Shown: positions 44,112 to 53,547, counted from the stretch's first letter. The stretch is DNA of 64,000 nucleotides from Ensifer sp. LC163 (GCF_001695855.1 NZ_MBSS01000016.1:34763-98762), one strand, 5' to 3'. A program made the numbers and translations. The notes: generated by a model from the sequence alone, not told the origin.

Positions 44112-44936
44112 GTGAGTGCCACGAAACTCCTGCTGATCGTTCCGCTGGCGGCGGCTTTCGCTTACATTTCGCTTGTCGGCCTGATGTACCTGTCGCAGCG
44201 CCCCCTCCTCTACCCCGGCGCAAGCACGGCACGACCTCCAGAACACGCGAGCTGGGGGGAGAACGTCTACATCCGAACGCGAGACGGAGAGACGCTTCAT
44301 GGACTCTACAGCCAGGGCGAACCCGGCCAGCCGAAGGTGTTGTTCTTTCTTGGAAACGCCGACCGGGTCAGCAACTATGGCTTTCTCGCTCGGGCGCTGG
44401 CCGCGCGCGGCATCGGCCTGCTCGCAATTTCCTATCGCGGCTATCCTGGATCAACCGGGACGCCGAGCGAGGACGGGCTACTGACCGACGGCATTGCTGC
44501 GTTCGATTGGCTTTCGACTCGCTCCGACGGCGAGATCGTGGTGCTGGGCCAGTCGCTGGGAAGTGGTGTCGCTGTGCATACGGCTGGGGAAAGGCCGGCT
44601 TTCGCCGTCATCCTTGTGTCTGCTTTCCAGTCGGTTGTTTCGCTCGCACAGACGCACTACCCGTTCTTTCCGGCCGCCCTTCTCATCAAGGATCCCTTCC
44701 GCTCGGATCTAAGAATAACGAAGCTGAGGCAGCCGAAGCTGTTTATCCATGGTCGGCGGGACGCCATCATCCCGCTGTCTTCGGGCGAGGCTCTATATCA
44801 AGTCGCTCCCGAGCCCAAGCAGATGCTGGTCTACGACGGCTCTGGACACAACGATCTTTGGGACGGCCGCATGGTTGACGACATCATCCGCTTTTTGGAG
44901 TCGCCAGAAAGAGGCGTCCCCCATCTATCGCCCTGA
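44112..44936 (+). CDS. Membrane-anchored alpha/beta hydrolase (BEM46/ABHD13-like)
   Basis: 274 aa from a GTG at 44112; an earlier TTG at 44082 is in frame. One N-terminal membrane helix (LLLIVPLAAAFAYISLVGLMYL) is followed by the hydrolase fold: FFLGNADRVSNYGFLARAL, SYRGYPGSTGTPSE, the nucleophile elbow GQSLGSG, the Asp in HGRRDAIIP and the His in DGSGHNDLW. Such proteins are esterases or thioesterases of unknown substrate. It stands alone. Confidence 0.85.
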   Translation: MSATKLLLIVPLAAAFAYISLVGLMYLSQRPLLYPGASTARPPEHASWGENVYIRTRDGETLHGLYSQGEPGQPKVLFFLGNADRVSNYGFLARALAARGIGLLAISYRGYPGSTGTPSEDGLLTDGIAAFDWLSTRSDGEIVVLGQSLGSGVAVHTAGERPAFAVILVSAFQSVVSLAQTHYPFFPAALLIKDPFRSDLRITKLRQPKLFIHGRRDAIIPLSSGEALYQVAPEPKQMLVYDGSGHNDLWDGRMVDDIIRFLESPERGVPHLSP

Positions 44937-45206
44937 TGGGATCGACCGCGGCTTCTGTAATCCAAGAAGCCCAGCAGACATTTTGGCTTGCACGGTGAAC
45001 ACTACAGCTCCCCGCGGCGCGAAAGCCGGCCGGACCTTCAAAAACGCGGTACCTCTTGTGACTGGTACAATCCAGCCACAGCGTCGCGAAGTCTGCAGCC
45101 CTGTTTTTCCGCGCTTAGCCCGCGCGAAGCCTGGAGCTCCGTTCCTCACTTCGAGTTCTTAGTCATGGTCGGTTCCGCCCGCGCGCATTTTCGACAAGAC
45201 CACTTG

Positions 45207-46217
45207 CTAGCCAGAGAACCGGGTGGCGAGTCCAGCGGTAAGTCCCTTCTGAAACTCATCCAACAACAATTGCTCTCGGCCGAGATAGCGGGGCGAGAAA
45301 TGCATGGGAACGGATCTGACAGCGCGTGCCGCTGCGGCGATATTTCCCGCCTGAGATGCCGTCAGGTGCCTCTTGGAAGCTGCGATGTCCTCGTCCTCAT
45401 CAAGGAAGCCGCCCTCGATGAAGAGGTAATCCGACTCTTCTGCTAAGGCAAGCAAACGTGACAGGTTCGGCTCGGTGAATGCTAGGTCTGTTGCGTAGCA
45501 GATACGCTCTCCGGGACCGGTGACGAGTACCTTAGCACGAAGAAGATCACCCAGTTTCATGTCGCGGCGACCCGGGATTGTGATGATTGTGCCCGGGTCC
45601 GCGTGAGACCGCACGAGCTGCTTGACCCCGGTCAGCCAAGGCCCGACCGGGAGATCAAGCCCATCCAGCCTCGCCTTGTGCACATTCACCCGCAAGCTTT
45701 CCTGAAACGCGAATGCTAGGCATGGTATTCCGTGATCGAGCTCAATCGCTTCGACGTGGAAGTCAGGTTCCATGAGGAGACGTCGGGAAGCAAGCGCCTC
45801 TACCCCGAGCGTCCCGCGGGCGAATTTATTGCGTGCCTTGAACCGCGACCGCGTCAGCTTGTCTTTGAGATTCCACTCTGCGGCAATGATCGAGAAATCC
45901 TCCGAAGTCTCATCGAGAAGATTCCACGTGTAGGATCGCAGCTTTGCCTCGACGGCGTCTGTCAGACCGGGAGGACCGAATATTTGCAGCTCTGCCGTCC
46001 GGTTAAGGAGCAAACGGAGTATCCGGTCAAAGCCCGCGAAGTGATCCATATGCATGTGCGACACGAATACCTGCCGGATCTTGGAAATTGTACCAGCCGG
46101 AAGGGGGCCTAGGTCGCCGAGATCGAAAAGGATAGCACGCGACGTGAAATTGAAATCAACCAGGAGGCCTGCATCCCCGAAAGGCTCATTGACCAACCTC
46201 GGTTGAACAAGAAACAC
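45207..46217 (-). CDS. Metallo-beta-lactamase-fold hydrolase (RNase Z-like)
   Basis: 336 aa. I start at the GTG at 46217 (ribosome site GGAG nine bases upstream); no good ATG precedes the domain and the longer frame has a non-conserved head. Metal-binding motif SHMHMDHFAG (HxHxDH at 54-59), then ELDHGIPCLAF, CYATDLAFTEPN, HLTASQAG and HFSPRYLG complete an RNase Z/ElaC-like active site. The long insert between the first and later motifs is unlike standard tRNase Z, so it may be a paralogue with another phosphodiester substrate. Confidence 0.85.
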   Translation of the reverse strand: MFLVQPRLVNEPFGDAGLLVDFNFTSRAILFDLGDLGPLPAGTISKIRQVFVSHMHMDHFAGFDRILRLLLNRTAELQIFGPPGLTDAVEAKLRSYTWNLLDETSEDFSIIAAEWNLKDKLTRSRFKARNKFARGTLGVEALASRRLLMEPDFHVEAIELDHGIPCLAFAFQESLRVNVHKARLDGLDLPVGPWLTGVKQLVRSHADPGTIITIPGRRDMKLGDLLRAKVLVTGPGERICYATDLAFTEPNLSRLLALAEESDYLFIEGGFLDEDEDIAASKRHLTASQAGNIAAAARAVRSVPMHFSPRYLGREQLLLDEFQKGLTAGLATRFSG

Positions 46218-46859
46218 GACATACCACTCCGCAGAATGTGAAGAGCTCCGCCCAAACCTGCCGAATCTCTTCCCCGATGAATCCTCGTGGTCGTGGATTG
46301 CCGCGGAACCGCAGTTCATCTCACGCCCACCTGCATGCCTCTGTCAACCGCTCGACGACCGAGCACGGGTGATCTCGCCAATGGCCGCGAATCTGACGCT
46401 AGCACCAATCGGCCAGCGCATTGGCCAACTGCAAAGTTTTATTTCTAACTTTGAACTCGGCGAGCGCCGCCTGGAGACAGCCGAGTTCCCCAAGGTGAGT
46501 AAAGCATCGGCGCCGATCCCTTTAAAACCATGCGGGAAGCCGAAGCAGATTAAGACCTTACGTCAACCGGCCGGGATCGAGTTCCTTCTGATACATTATG
46601 CGATCGCCATGCGAGCGACATGGAATCTTCAAATCTGCCTATTGAGACCGGTGACACATGAAGCTGTTGGCGAGACCGATGGCCGGTGATGGGCGGATAC
46701 GCGCAACAAGCCCTTACAGGGCTCGTGAGAAAAGTTCCCTTGGCGCCCCTCTGCCTTTTCGCCGCGAAGCCTGAACGGGAATCCCGATCGCTGTCGACTT
46801 TCGCCAGCGGCATATCGGACAGCCCCGCGTGTCTGACAAGACGCGCGGCGCTGTAGTCC
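46218..46859. other. Intergenic stretch with a partial RIME element
   Basis: About 640 bp. A 106-codon plus-strand frame at 46369-46689 has no ribosome site and no resemblance to a protein. The right end contains the half RIME element. The left end should hold the promoter of the metallo-hydrolase gene. Confidence 0.4.
46826..46856 (-). repeat. RIME1-like element, partial copy 5
   Basis: Only the GC-rich palindrome (CGCGTGTCTGACAAGACGCGCGG...CTGTAG) is present, inverted. The CTGCAT palindrome is missing. It abuts the stop of the next gene and may act as its terminator. Confidence 0.65.
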
Positions 46860-47309
46860 TCAGTGCGGATGAGACGCAGTGTCAGGCACCGTGAACGCCA
46901 CTGTTTTTCCGGCGAAGACCTTGTGCTCGGGGCTCGCGAGCTCGATCCGCACTTTGTGCTCCCCGGCGGGTAGCCCGACCACGACGACCGTGCTGGTGTC
47001 TCCCGTTTCCGCCCACCGCCACGGTAGGTCGTCGACGGTCACGTGCAGATGCCCGACTCGTGGAGACACTGTGCTCGCGCCCGCTCCAAACACCGATACG
47101 ATACGGAAATTCTCGGTTCGGTACGGGATAAGCACGGCGCCCCGGGCCAACGCTTCGGGAAGCGGAGGCTCCACGATCAGCTTGGGTGGGGGTTCGTTCT
47201 TGATGGGGAAGAACACCGGGGCGGCGCGGACCTCCCCCGTGCCCTGGGCGAAGGCGCCCGTGGCGAGCAAGGTGGCGGCAGCAACTGCGGCGAACGTCTT
47301 GATGAGCAT
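46860..47309 (-). CDS. Periplasmic DUF6130-like protein
   Basis: 149 aa from the ATG at 47309; an ATG two codons upstream is close to the GAGAGG ribosome site. Signal peptide LIKTFAAVAAATLLATGAFA. The mature part ends in an Ig-like beta fold (VGHLHVTVDDLPWRWAETGDTSTVVVVGLPAGEHKVRIEL), resembling DUF6130 secreted proteins. Same strand as the epoxide hydrolase operon but 300 bp downstream, so it may be a separate unit. Confidence 0.78.
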   Translation of the reverse strand: MLIKTFAAVAAATLLATGAFAQGTGEVRAAPVFFPIKNEPPPKLIVEPPLPEALARGAVLIPYRTENFRIVSVFGAGASTVSPRVGHLHVTVDDLPWRWAETGDTSTVVVVGLPAGEHKVRIELASPEHKVFAGKTVAFTVPDTASHPH

Positions 47310-47609
47310 GGTCATAGACCTCTCGTGACTGGATGACTGACGGTCACATGAGACGACCTCAATGTATCGCCATTGTTTTGGCGCTCGGCGATTTTGAAAG
47401 CTTATGTAGCAATCCAACCGCTTGGAGGTTTAGAGATACAGAACGCTCTGAAGGCTACCGAGCGTGACTCGATGAGGCGGCAAGCGGCAGCGGCAAAAAC
47501 GAAGTGGATGCCGTCGCCTTCGACGGTCGGCGATTTGAATGAAGCCCTGAGCACCTTGGCAGTTAGAGCGGACGCGGACGGCGGGAGGAAACCGTCCGCG
47601 TCCTCCAAC

Positions 47610-48914
47610 TCAGCGCAGCGATCTGAACGCCGCCCTGAGCTCCTGAGCGAAAATCATCGGCTGCTCCCAGGCAGCGAAGTGGCCGCCCTTCTCGGCATGA
47701 TGATAGTAGATGAGATCGGGATAGGCCTTTTCGGTCCAGCTCCGCGGCGCCTCATGTTGCTCGCCGGGGAAGACGCTCACCGCTACCGGGATTTTGACGC
47801 CCTTCGCGTTGAAGAAGCCTCCCTTGTATTCCCAATAGAGGCGCGACGCAGACACGCCCGTATTGGTCAGCCAGTAGAGCGTGATGTTGTCGAGGATCTC
47901 GTCCCGCGTTAGCTCGCCGGTCGTGCTCTGACGGCGGCTAAGGGCCTCGGTAACTGCCGATGCGGGCTGGCTGCCGTTGTCGCCATGGTCGAGCATATAA
48001 GCAGCGAGGGCGACAGGCGAATCCGCAAGACCGTACAAGGTCTGGGGCCGCTCTGCCATTACCTTGTAAATTGCCACATGCTTGTAGGTGTAGAGGAGCT
48101 GCTCGTAGGCGCGCTTTTCCTCGGCCGAGAGGCCGGATGGCGGCGGATCTCCGGCCAGGGTCGCCTTGTCGATGTTGGCTGGAACAACCCCGGGCATGTT
48201 GGTATGGATGGCGAGCAACCCCGCAGGCTTTTGCAAGCCCATCTGGTCCACTACAAACGCGCCCCAGTCGCCGCCCTGGGCGACATAGCGCTGATAGCCG
48301 AGGCGCTTCATCAGCACGTCCCAGGCCTTAGCCATGCGCTCGGGACCCCAGCCGGTCGCAGTCGGTTTGCCGGAGAAGCCATAGCCCGGCATCGACGGGA
48401 TCACCACGTCGAACGAATCTTCCGCTTTGCCGCCGTAGGCGACCGGATCCGTTAGTGGCCCGGCCAGCTTGATCTGCTCGATAATCGAGCCCGGCCAGCC
48501 ATGGTTGATGATCACCGGTAAAGCATTGGGATTCTTCGAACGGACGTGGATGAAGTGAATTTCTTGCCCGTCGATCGTGGTGACGAACTGGGGCAGAGCA
48601 TTCAGCTTGGCCTCTACCTTGCGCCAGTCATAGTCTTTCGCCCAATATCGGGCGAGCGCCTGCATCGTCGCCAGCGGCACACCTTGCGACGAGTCCGATA
48701 CGGTCTCCTTCTCAGGCCACTGGGTCGCCAAGATCCGCTTACGAAGGTCGTTGAGCGCCTTCTCCGAATAGTGAATTTTGGGGAACGGACGGATCGAGGC
48801 ATCTTGGCTGATGGTGGTGGTCGCAGTGGTGGCATAAGCCACCGGAGCGATAGCGGTTGTCGACAGCATGGTCGTTACAGCGGCAACGGCAAGGGTCTTC
48901 ATAAACTTGGTCAT
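47610..48914 (-). CDS. Secreted epoxide hydrolase (EHN domain, alpha/beta hydrolase)
   Basis: 434 aa from the ATG at 48914. A signal peptide (MKTLAVAAVTTMLSTTAIAPVAYA) indicates export. The N-terminal epoxide-hydrolase domain (RPFPKIHYSEKALNDLRKRI...WP) precedes the hydrolase core with oxyanion HGWPGS, nucleophile Asp in QGGDWGA, and the catalytic His in EKGGHFAAWEQP. It opens epoxides to diols. It follows the isochorismatase-like gene with a short overlap region, so the two are one operon. Confidence 0.9.
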   Translation of the reverse strand: MTKFMKTLAVAAVTTMLSTTAIAPVAYATTATTTISQDASIRPFPKIHYSEKALNDLRKRILATQWPEKETVSDSSQGVPLATMQALARYWAKDYDWRKVEAKLNALPQFVTTIDGQEIHFIHVRSKNPNALPVIINHGWPGSIIEQIKLAGPLTDPVAYGGKAEDSFDVVIPSMPGYGFSGKPTATGWGPERMAKAWDVLMKRLGYQRYVAQGGDWGAFVVDQMGLQKPAGLLAIHTNMPGVVPANIDKATLAGDPPPSGLSAEEKRAYEQLLYTYKHVAIYKVMAERPQTLYGLADSPVALAAYMLDHGDNGSQPASAVTEALSRRQSTTGELTRDEILDNITLYWLTNTGVSASRLYWEYKGGFFNAKGVKIPVAVSVFPGEQHEAPRSWTEKAYPDLIYYHHAEKGGHFAAWEQPMIFAQELRAAFRSLR

Positions 48915-48922
48915 TTCGTTTC

Positions 48923-49549
48923 TCACTTTCCGGACAAATCGTTGATCACTTCGTCAGTCGTTCGAATGGCGTGAGCGAAGGTGGGTCCATTGAGTTCGTG
49001 CGCGGCATGCATGTGCGCGTGGCCGAAGGCGGCGGTCGCGTCCTTCACCAGCGTAACGTGGTAGCCGAGCTCCATCGCGTATTTGGCTGTGGTCTCGATG
49101 CAGGTATTGGCGATCAGGCCGACAATGATGACGTGCGTGATGCCATGCTGCTTGAGCTTCATGTCGAGGTCGGTATTGGCGAACCCGCTCTGCCCCCAAT
49201 GTTCGGAAGCGATGATGTCGCCCGGCTTCGGCGCGAAATCAGGATGGAATTCTCCGCCCCACTCGCCGCGGGCAAAGTGGTGACGGTCCATGATCTTGCG
49301 CTGGGTCGGGCTGGGATGGTCCCAACTCTCATAATCCCCGGGTTCCCAGCGCCGGTGCGGAACAATCGCTACCTGGACGCCGGCCGCACGCACGGCCCTG
49401 TCCAGCCGGCGGAGGTTGTCGAGCAGCCCGACCTCCTCGGCCACGGGCTTGAGCAGCGGGAAGACCTTCCCGTCCTCATGAAGGAAATCGTTGAACGGAT
49501 CGACCAGCAGGTAGGCGGTCCGATCGATGGGATAGTTTGTCTGTGCCAT
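48923..49549 (-). CDS. Isochorismatase-like cysteine hydrolase
   Basis: 208 aa. YLLVDPFNDFLHEDGK gives the catalytic Asp, the basic residue lies near FAPKPGDIIASEHWG, and the nucleophile Cys is in GLIANTCIETTAKYAMELGY, followed by VTLVKDATAA: the complete CSHase triad pattern. The family hydrolyses amides such as nicotinamide or N-carbamoyl compounds; the substrate is unknown. Second gene of the operon divergent from the HxlR regulator. Confidence 0.9.
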   Translation of the reverse strand: MAQTNYPIDRTAYLLVDPFNDFLHEDGKVFPLLKPVAEEVGLLDNLRRLDRAVRAAGVQVAIVPHRRWEPGDYESWDHPSPTQRKIMDRHHFARGEWGGEFHPDFAPKPGDIIASEHWGQSGFANTDLDMKLKQHGITHVIIVGLIANTCIETTAKYAMELGYHVTLVKDATAAFGHAHMHAAHELNGPTFAHAIRTTDEVINDLSGK

Positions 49550-49579
49550 GTTTAAGACCTCGGTTGAACTTGCGGATTG

Positions 49580-50104
49580 TCAGCTGTTGAGCGCGGCGCG
49601 CTCGATGCTTGACGCAAACAGCGGCGTTTCGCCCTGGTTATGGGCAATCGACATCGGCTGTCGTTGCCCGCGAAAGACCTCGAAGGGGATGCCCTGACTG
49701 TCGAGGAAGGCCTTGAATTCTTCGGTTGCTCTGGAGCGCACGTGGTTCGTGAATTCGCAAGTCCGGTCGTCGATGCGTTTGGCGCTGAGTTCCCAAAGCA
49801 CATGGATCGTTGTTCGGCCCGTAGGAGTGAATATCTCCGAAACGGATTCGAGGATCAGGTGATGCTTCTCAGCCAATGTCTCGACGTAGTGCTGGACCAT
49901 CAGACTGCCGCCGATCGTCTCGACGTTGATCGACATGCGCCTGCCGTCCGGAGCCGTCGTGAAACCGGCGGCAATATGAGCCGGAGAGCAGCGCCGGTAT
50001 TCATCCTCAGGGAGGGTGAAGCACCATTGCGGAATGTCGATCTTCTCGAACGGTGCGTTGATGATTGCGGAAAAACTAGAATCGACGATTTCATGATCGC
50101 TCAT
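49580..50104 (-). CDS. Conserved protein of unknown function, START/SRPBCC-like
   Basis: 174 aa from the ATG at 50104 with ribosome site GAAGGAG. The alternation of beta-like segments (MSINVETIGGSLMVQHYV, HHLILESVSEIFTPTGRTTIHVLWEL) and the phrase TCEFTNHVRSRATEEF suggest a ligand-binding SRPBCC-type fold, but I cannot name the family. First gene of the operon that continues with the isochorismatase-like protein and epoxide hydrolase. Confidence 0.7.
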   Translation of the reverse strand: MSDHEIVDSSFSAIINAPFEKIDIPQWCFTLPEDEYRRCSPAHIAAGFTTAPDGRRMSINVETIGGSLMVQHYVETLAEKHHLILESVSEIFTPTGRTTIHVLWELSAKRIDDRTCEFTNHVRSRATEEFKAFLDSQGIPFEVFRGQRQPMSIAHNQGETPLFASSIERAALNS

Positions 50105-50185
50105 GGGCGCGCTCCTTCGTTTACTGGACAAGCGTGATATCGCCATCGAAATTGCGTCGCGATCGTCGCGACGCCGCTTGGCCTG

Positions 50186-50214
50186 TTGCGCTTGTTTCAA
50201 CGAGCTCTTATATT
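50186..50214 (+). promoter_or_regulatory. Candidate promoter of the HxlR-type gene
   Basis: TTGCGC and TATATT with a 17-base spacer. The -10 box ends 50 bases before the chosen ATG at 50264 and would place the in-frame ATG at 50219 at the transcript start, which is one reason to prefer 50264. Confidence 0.35.
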
Positions 50215-50263
50215 AGCTATGAAAATCATATCTACAAGTCCCTATGATAAAGAAAGCGACAAG

Positions 50264-50761
50264 ATGGAGAAAATATCTGCTGAAATGACGCTCTGCCCGA
50301 TCGCCCGCTCCGAGGGTGAAGTCGGCGACCGCTGGACCGTGCTGGTCCTGCGCGAGCTCTTCATGCGCGTTCATCGCTTTGAGGAAATCCAGGCGCAGAC
50401 CGGCGGGACGCCGCAGATGATCGCAGCGCGGCTGAAGAAGCTGCAGGAGGATGGTCTGGTGGAGCGCCGCCGCTACACCGAGCGGCCGCCACGTTACGAG
50501 TATCACCTGACCGAGAAAGGCGAGGCTTTTTACCCTGTCGTCCTGGCGCTGCGGGCATGGGGGGAGAGATGGTGCAAGTCACCGGATGAGGGCCGGGCGG
50601 TCAATTACCTGCACTCCACCTGCGGGAAGCCCGCAGGACTTGGGCCAGTTTGCGAAAGCTGCGGCCAACCGCTGCAGCGCAAAGATCTGATTACCGAGCT
50701 AAATCCCGCCTATCAAAGCGAACGCGAAGAGCGGGCTGAGGCGTTCAAGGCCAGCCGCTAA
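50264..50761 (+). CDS. HxlR-family transcriptional regulator with C-terminal zinc-ribbon-like tail
   Basis: 165 aa from the ATG at 50264. HxlR winged helix: CPIARSEGEVGDRWTVLVLREL, QAQTGGTPQMIAARLKKLQEDGLVERR, YHLTEKGEAFYPVVLALRAWG. The tail has cysteines in STCGKPAGLGPVCESCGQPL, a possible metal site. It is divergent from the three-gene hydrolase operon and probably represses it in response to an electrophile or metal. Confidence 0.88.
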   Translation: MEKISAEMTLCPIARSEGEVGDRWTVLVLRELFMRVHRFEEIQAQTGGTPQMIAARLKKLQEDGLVERRRYTERPPRYEYHLTEKGEAFYPVVLALRAWGERWCKSPDEGRAVNYLHSTCGKPAGLGPVCESCGQPLQRKDLITELNPAYQSEREERAEAFKASR

Positions 50762-51134
50762 ATCCTTCATTGTTGGACAGCGCCCTCAGCTTTTAGGAGC
50801 ACGAACGGCAATCGAATAGACTTGAGGGAGCCAGGCGGGGATGTGGGAGCGTCGTCTTGGGGGATACCAACGGCCCTCTTTTCGCGCGATGTCCGCTGTA
50901 GGTCACATTCCCGTCTCAGCGACAGAGGCAGTCGAGCTTCCATCTTCCATCTGAGACAAGCGGAAGCTGGCAACATGGCGCCCAGTCCGGATATCTCCTA
51001 TCCGTGTTCTTGAACGGGATCGAACCAACCACCTCCATTTTGTTAAGGCAACGCGCTGAACATCCATGATGATGTATTCTATCATGGACGTTCAAAGATG
51101 CGGTTGAGTGTTTCCCCTTCGAGCGCGTAGGGCT
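50762..51134. other. Convergent intergenic region with an inverted repeat and a tRNA-like scrap
   Basis: 373 bp between convergent genes. At 51058-51093 there is an inverted repeat with 13-bp arms and one mismatch (GAACATCCATGAT / ATCATGGACGTTC), a plausible bidirectional terminator. At about 51010-51055 the minus strand reads GGTTGGTTCGATCCC preceded by an anticodon-arm-like stretch, resembling the 3' half of a tRNA without acceptor stem. Confidence 0.45.
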
Positions 51135-51944
51135 TCACTTCTTCTTGGCGAAGCCAAATGTTTTGCGCAGGCTGCCATCGACTTTGGCCGGCATGAATCG
51201 GCGCAACCGCGCGAGAAGGGTCGCTTCACGCCCCACGGGCCGGCGTAACCTGTAGGGTCCTTCGATGACGTTGGCGATTTTCTCTGCGACGAACTGCGGC
51301 GATGGCGCGGACTTTATTTGGGTTTGCACCGTATTGACGGTCGCTTGGAACTGGGTCGCATAGACCCCGAGCGGCGCGGCTGTATGGACGGCATTCACAT
51401 CCAGTTTCGTATTGGTAAAGGTTGGCTCAAGCAAAACCACTCGTACACCAAATTCCCGGATCTCGTGATCGAGGCTCTCCGACATGCCCTCAAGCGCATG
51501 CTTGCTGGCAGCATAAATGCCCATGAATGGGGCCGGCAGAAATCCGAGCACCGAACTGACGTTGATAATGAGGCCGCTCTGTTTAGCTCGCATTGCCGGC
51601 AATACCCGACGGGTTAATCGCAACGGGCCAAGGACGTTGGTGTCGAACACCGCGGCCGCCTCTTCGGGCGAGGTGTTCTCGATCGGACCGATCAAAGACA
51701 CGCCGGCATTGTTGATCAGAACATCAATGCGCCCGGCCTCTGACAAGACCCCGTCGATGAAGCTTGCCACAGAGGCATCATTGGTGACGTCGACCACGCC
51801 ATATTTCAGTCCGGGTACCGAAGACATTCCCTGCTTACGGGCGCCGCCATAGACGATATGCCCGGCCTTCGCCAAATGGCGGGCGGTCGCTTCGCCGATT
51901 CCGGAGGATGCACCTGTAACCACAATCACTTTTTGTCCGGCCAC
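51135..51944 (-). CDS. Short-chain dehydrogenase/reductase
   Basis: 269 aa classical SDR. Cofactor motif VTGASSGIGEATA, NNAG (LINNAGVSLIG), catalytic Ser in VSSVLGF and Tyr-x-x-x-Lys in GIYAASKHALEGMSESL. The AR pair after the second strand favours NADPH. The gene is divergent from the thiolase pseudogene and shares its control region with two AGATGTCA half-sites. A role in lipid or fatty-acid metabolism is possible. Confidence 0.92.
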   Translation of the reverse strand: MAGQKVIVVTGASSGIGEATARHLAKAGHIVYGGARKQGMSSVPGLKYGVVDVTNDASVASFIDGVLSEAGRIDVLINNAGVSLIGPIENTSPEEAAAVFDTNVLGPLRLTRRVLPAMRAKQSGLIINVSSVLGFLPAPFMGIYAASKHALEGMSESLDHEIREFGVRVVLLEPTFTNTKLDVNAVHTAAPLGVYATQFQATVNTVQTQIKSAPSPQFVAEKIANVIEGPYRLRRPVGREATLLARLRRFMPAKVDGSLRKTFGFAKKK

Positions 51945-52017
51945 AGCGGCCTCCTCTTCTTCATTGTCTATTCGCGATCAGCGTCGGGCGGTACGGTTGA
52001 ACGATCCCGTCGGCTTT

Positions 52018-52065
52018 ATAGATGTCACTCGACTTCTATCTTGTATTTAGATGTCAAACTAAATA
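52018..52065. promoter_or_regulatory. Twin palindromes with AGATGTCA half-sites, between SDR and thiolase genes
   Basis: Two inverted repeats: ATAGA-N12-TCTAT (52018-52039) and TATTTAG-N8-CTAAATA (52044-52065). Each contains AGATGTCA (at 52020 and 52049, 29 bp apart). The same octamer starts the palindrome upstream of the TetR/efflux pair at 58519. Likely operators of a TetR-type regulator controlling the divergent pair. Confidence 0.6.
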
Positions 52066-52183
52066 TAAAAAATCAAGCCCTGTCCGACGAATGTTTTTGG
52101 ATGGGCTGCCACCCTGGAGCCAACCAGGAAATGTCATCGGTCCAGCTTCTCGCCGGCCTTGCAAATCATCAAAAGGAAACTTC

Positions 52184-53377
52184 ATGACGCAGCTTGACGA
52201 CCCGATTGTCATCGTATCCGCCGTCAGGACACCGCTTGGCCGGTTCCTTGGAGACTTGGCCTCGTTAGAGGCGACCGCACTCGGCGCCGTGGTGATCCGA
52301 GCCGCACTACAGCGCGCCCACCTGCCGTTTGAACGTCCTGATGAAGTTATAATGGGCTGCGTGCTTTCGGCGGGCCTGGGACAGGCCCCCACCCGCCGGG
52401 CGGCACGTCGCGCAGGCCTACCGGACGGGATCGGCGCCACGACCGTCAACAAGGTCTGCGGATCCGGCATGAAAGCCGCCATGATTGGCCATGACTTGAT
52501 ATGCGCTGGGGCAGCTGAGGTCGTCGTTGCAGGCGGCATGGAATCCATGTCCAACGCGCCTTACTTGCTTGCCAAGGCCCGCGAGGGATATCGAGCCGGC
52601 CACGGCAAGATCTTCGACCATATGATGCTGGACGGCCTGGAGGACGCTTATGAGCCCGGACGAGCAATGGGGGATTTTGGTGAGCTCGCCGTGGAAAAGT
52701 ATCAGTTCACGCGCGACGATCAGGACACCTATGCAATCGAGACGCTCACCCGCGCCCGCGTCGCCATCGAAAACAGGCTCTTCGCCGCCGAAATCGCGCC
52801 TGTGTCGGTCACGCTGAAAGCCGGCGAGAGGATTGTCGATACGGACGAACATCCCCTCAAGGTCCATCCGGAGAAGATCCCCGGTCTCCAGGCGGCGTTC
52901 CGACCGGACGGCACGATCACGACCGCCAGCGCTTCCGCCAACGCTGACGGAGCCGCCGCACTTGTTTTGACCCGGCTCTCGCTTGCGAGAAAAGAGAACC
53001 TTCCCATTCTTGCCCTGATCAGGGCACACGTCACCCACAGCCAATAGCCGGCCTGGTACACGACCGCGCCGATCCCTGCCATCCGAAAACTGCTCGGTAA
53101 GGCTGGATGGAGCGTAGACGACGTCGATCTCTTCGAGATCAACGAGGCGTTCGCAGTCGTCGCGATGGCTGCCGCGAAGGAGCTCGGCATCCCGGGCGAG
53201 CGCCTGAACGTCAACGGTTGAGCATGCGCGCTCAGCAACCCGATTGGCGCAACCGGCGCCCGACTGATTGTCACCCTTCTACATGCCCTGGCAAACCGCG
53301 GCCTGAAGAGAGGCATCGCGTCGCTTTGCATCGGTGGCGGTGAGGCAACCGCAATCGCAATAGAACGCCCGGGTTAG
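52184..53377 (+). pseudogene. Acetyl-CoA acetyltransferase (thiolase) with two in-frame stops
   Basis: One uninterrupted reading frame of 398 codons, normal thiolase length, broken by TAG at 53045 and TGA at 53219. The N-terminal half is good (IVIVSAVRTPLGRFLGDL, active Cys92 in NKVCGSGMKAAM, GGMESMSNAPYL). After the TAG the frame continues PAWYTTAPIPAIRKLLGKAG, DLFEINEAFAV and NVNG, then the TGA replaces the Gly of the usual NGGA. The GHP motif that supplies a catalytic His reads SNP here, and the final Cys region survives as SLCIGGGEA. Decayed thiolase; a 287-aa truncated product could still be made. Confidence 0.88.
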
Positions 53378-53547
53378 GTATAATCTCGGCCGCCTAAGAT
53401 AGCGATAACTGTGGACAGGTTCAAACTTCTGCGGCTTACGCGCGGCAGGCGCGACGTCTCGGCAGTTCAAAGCAGAGCGGGCGAAATAGAGCCGCACCCA
53501 TGGTCTCAAGGTTCTGTGCCGGGATGATGCAGTTACCGTCTCGCCTG

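Noticed and set aside
46369..46689. Possible 106-aa gene between the metallo-hydrolase and DUF6130 genes
   Set aside because: No ribosome site, no recognisable protein pattern, and mixed composition.
8004..46856. CRISPR array suggested by recurring palindromes
   Set aside because: The copies are far apart, inverted in part and lack regular spacers; they are RIME-type elements.
53045..53221. Selenocysteine or pyrrolysine decoding of the thiolase TAG/TGA codons
   Set aside because: The replaced residues are a variable position and a Gly, no recoding element is visible, and the GHP histidine is also lost; decay is simpler.
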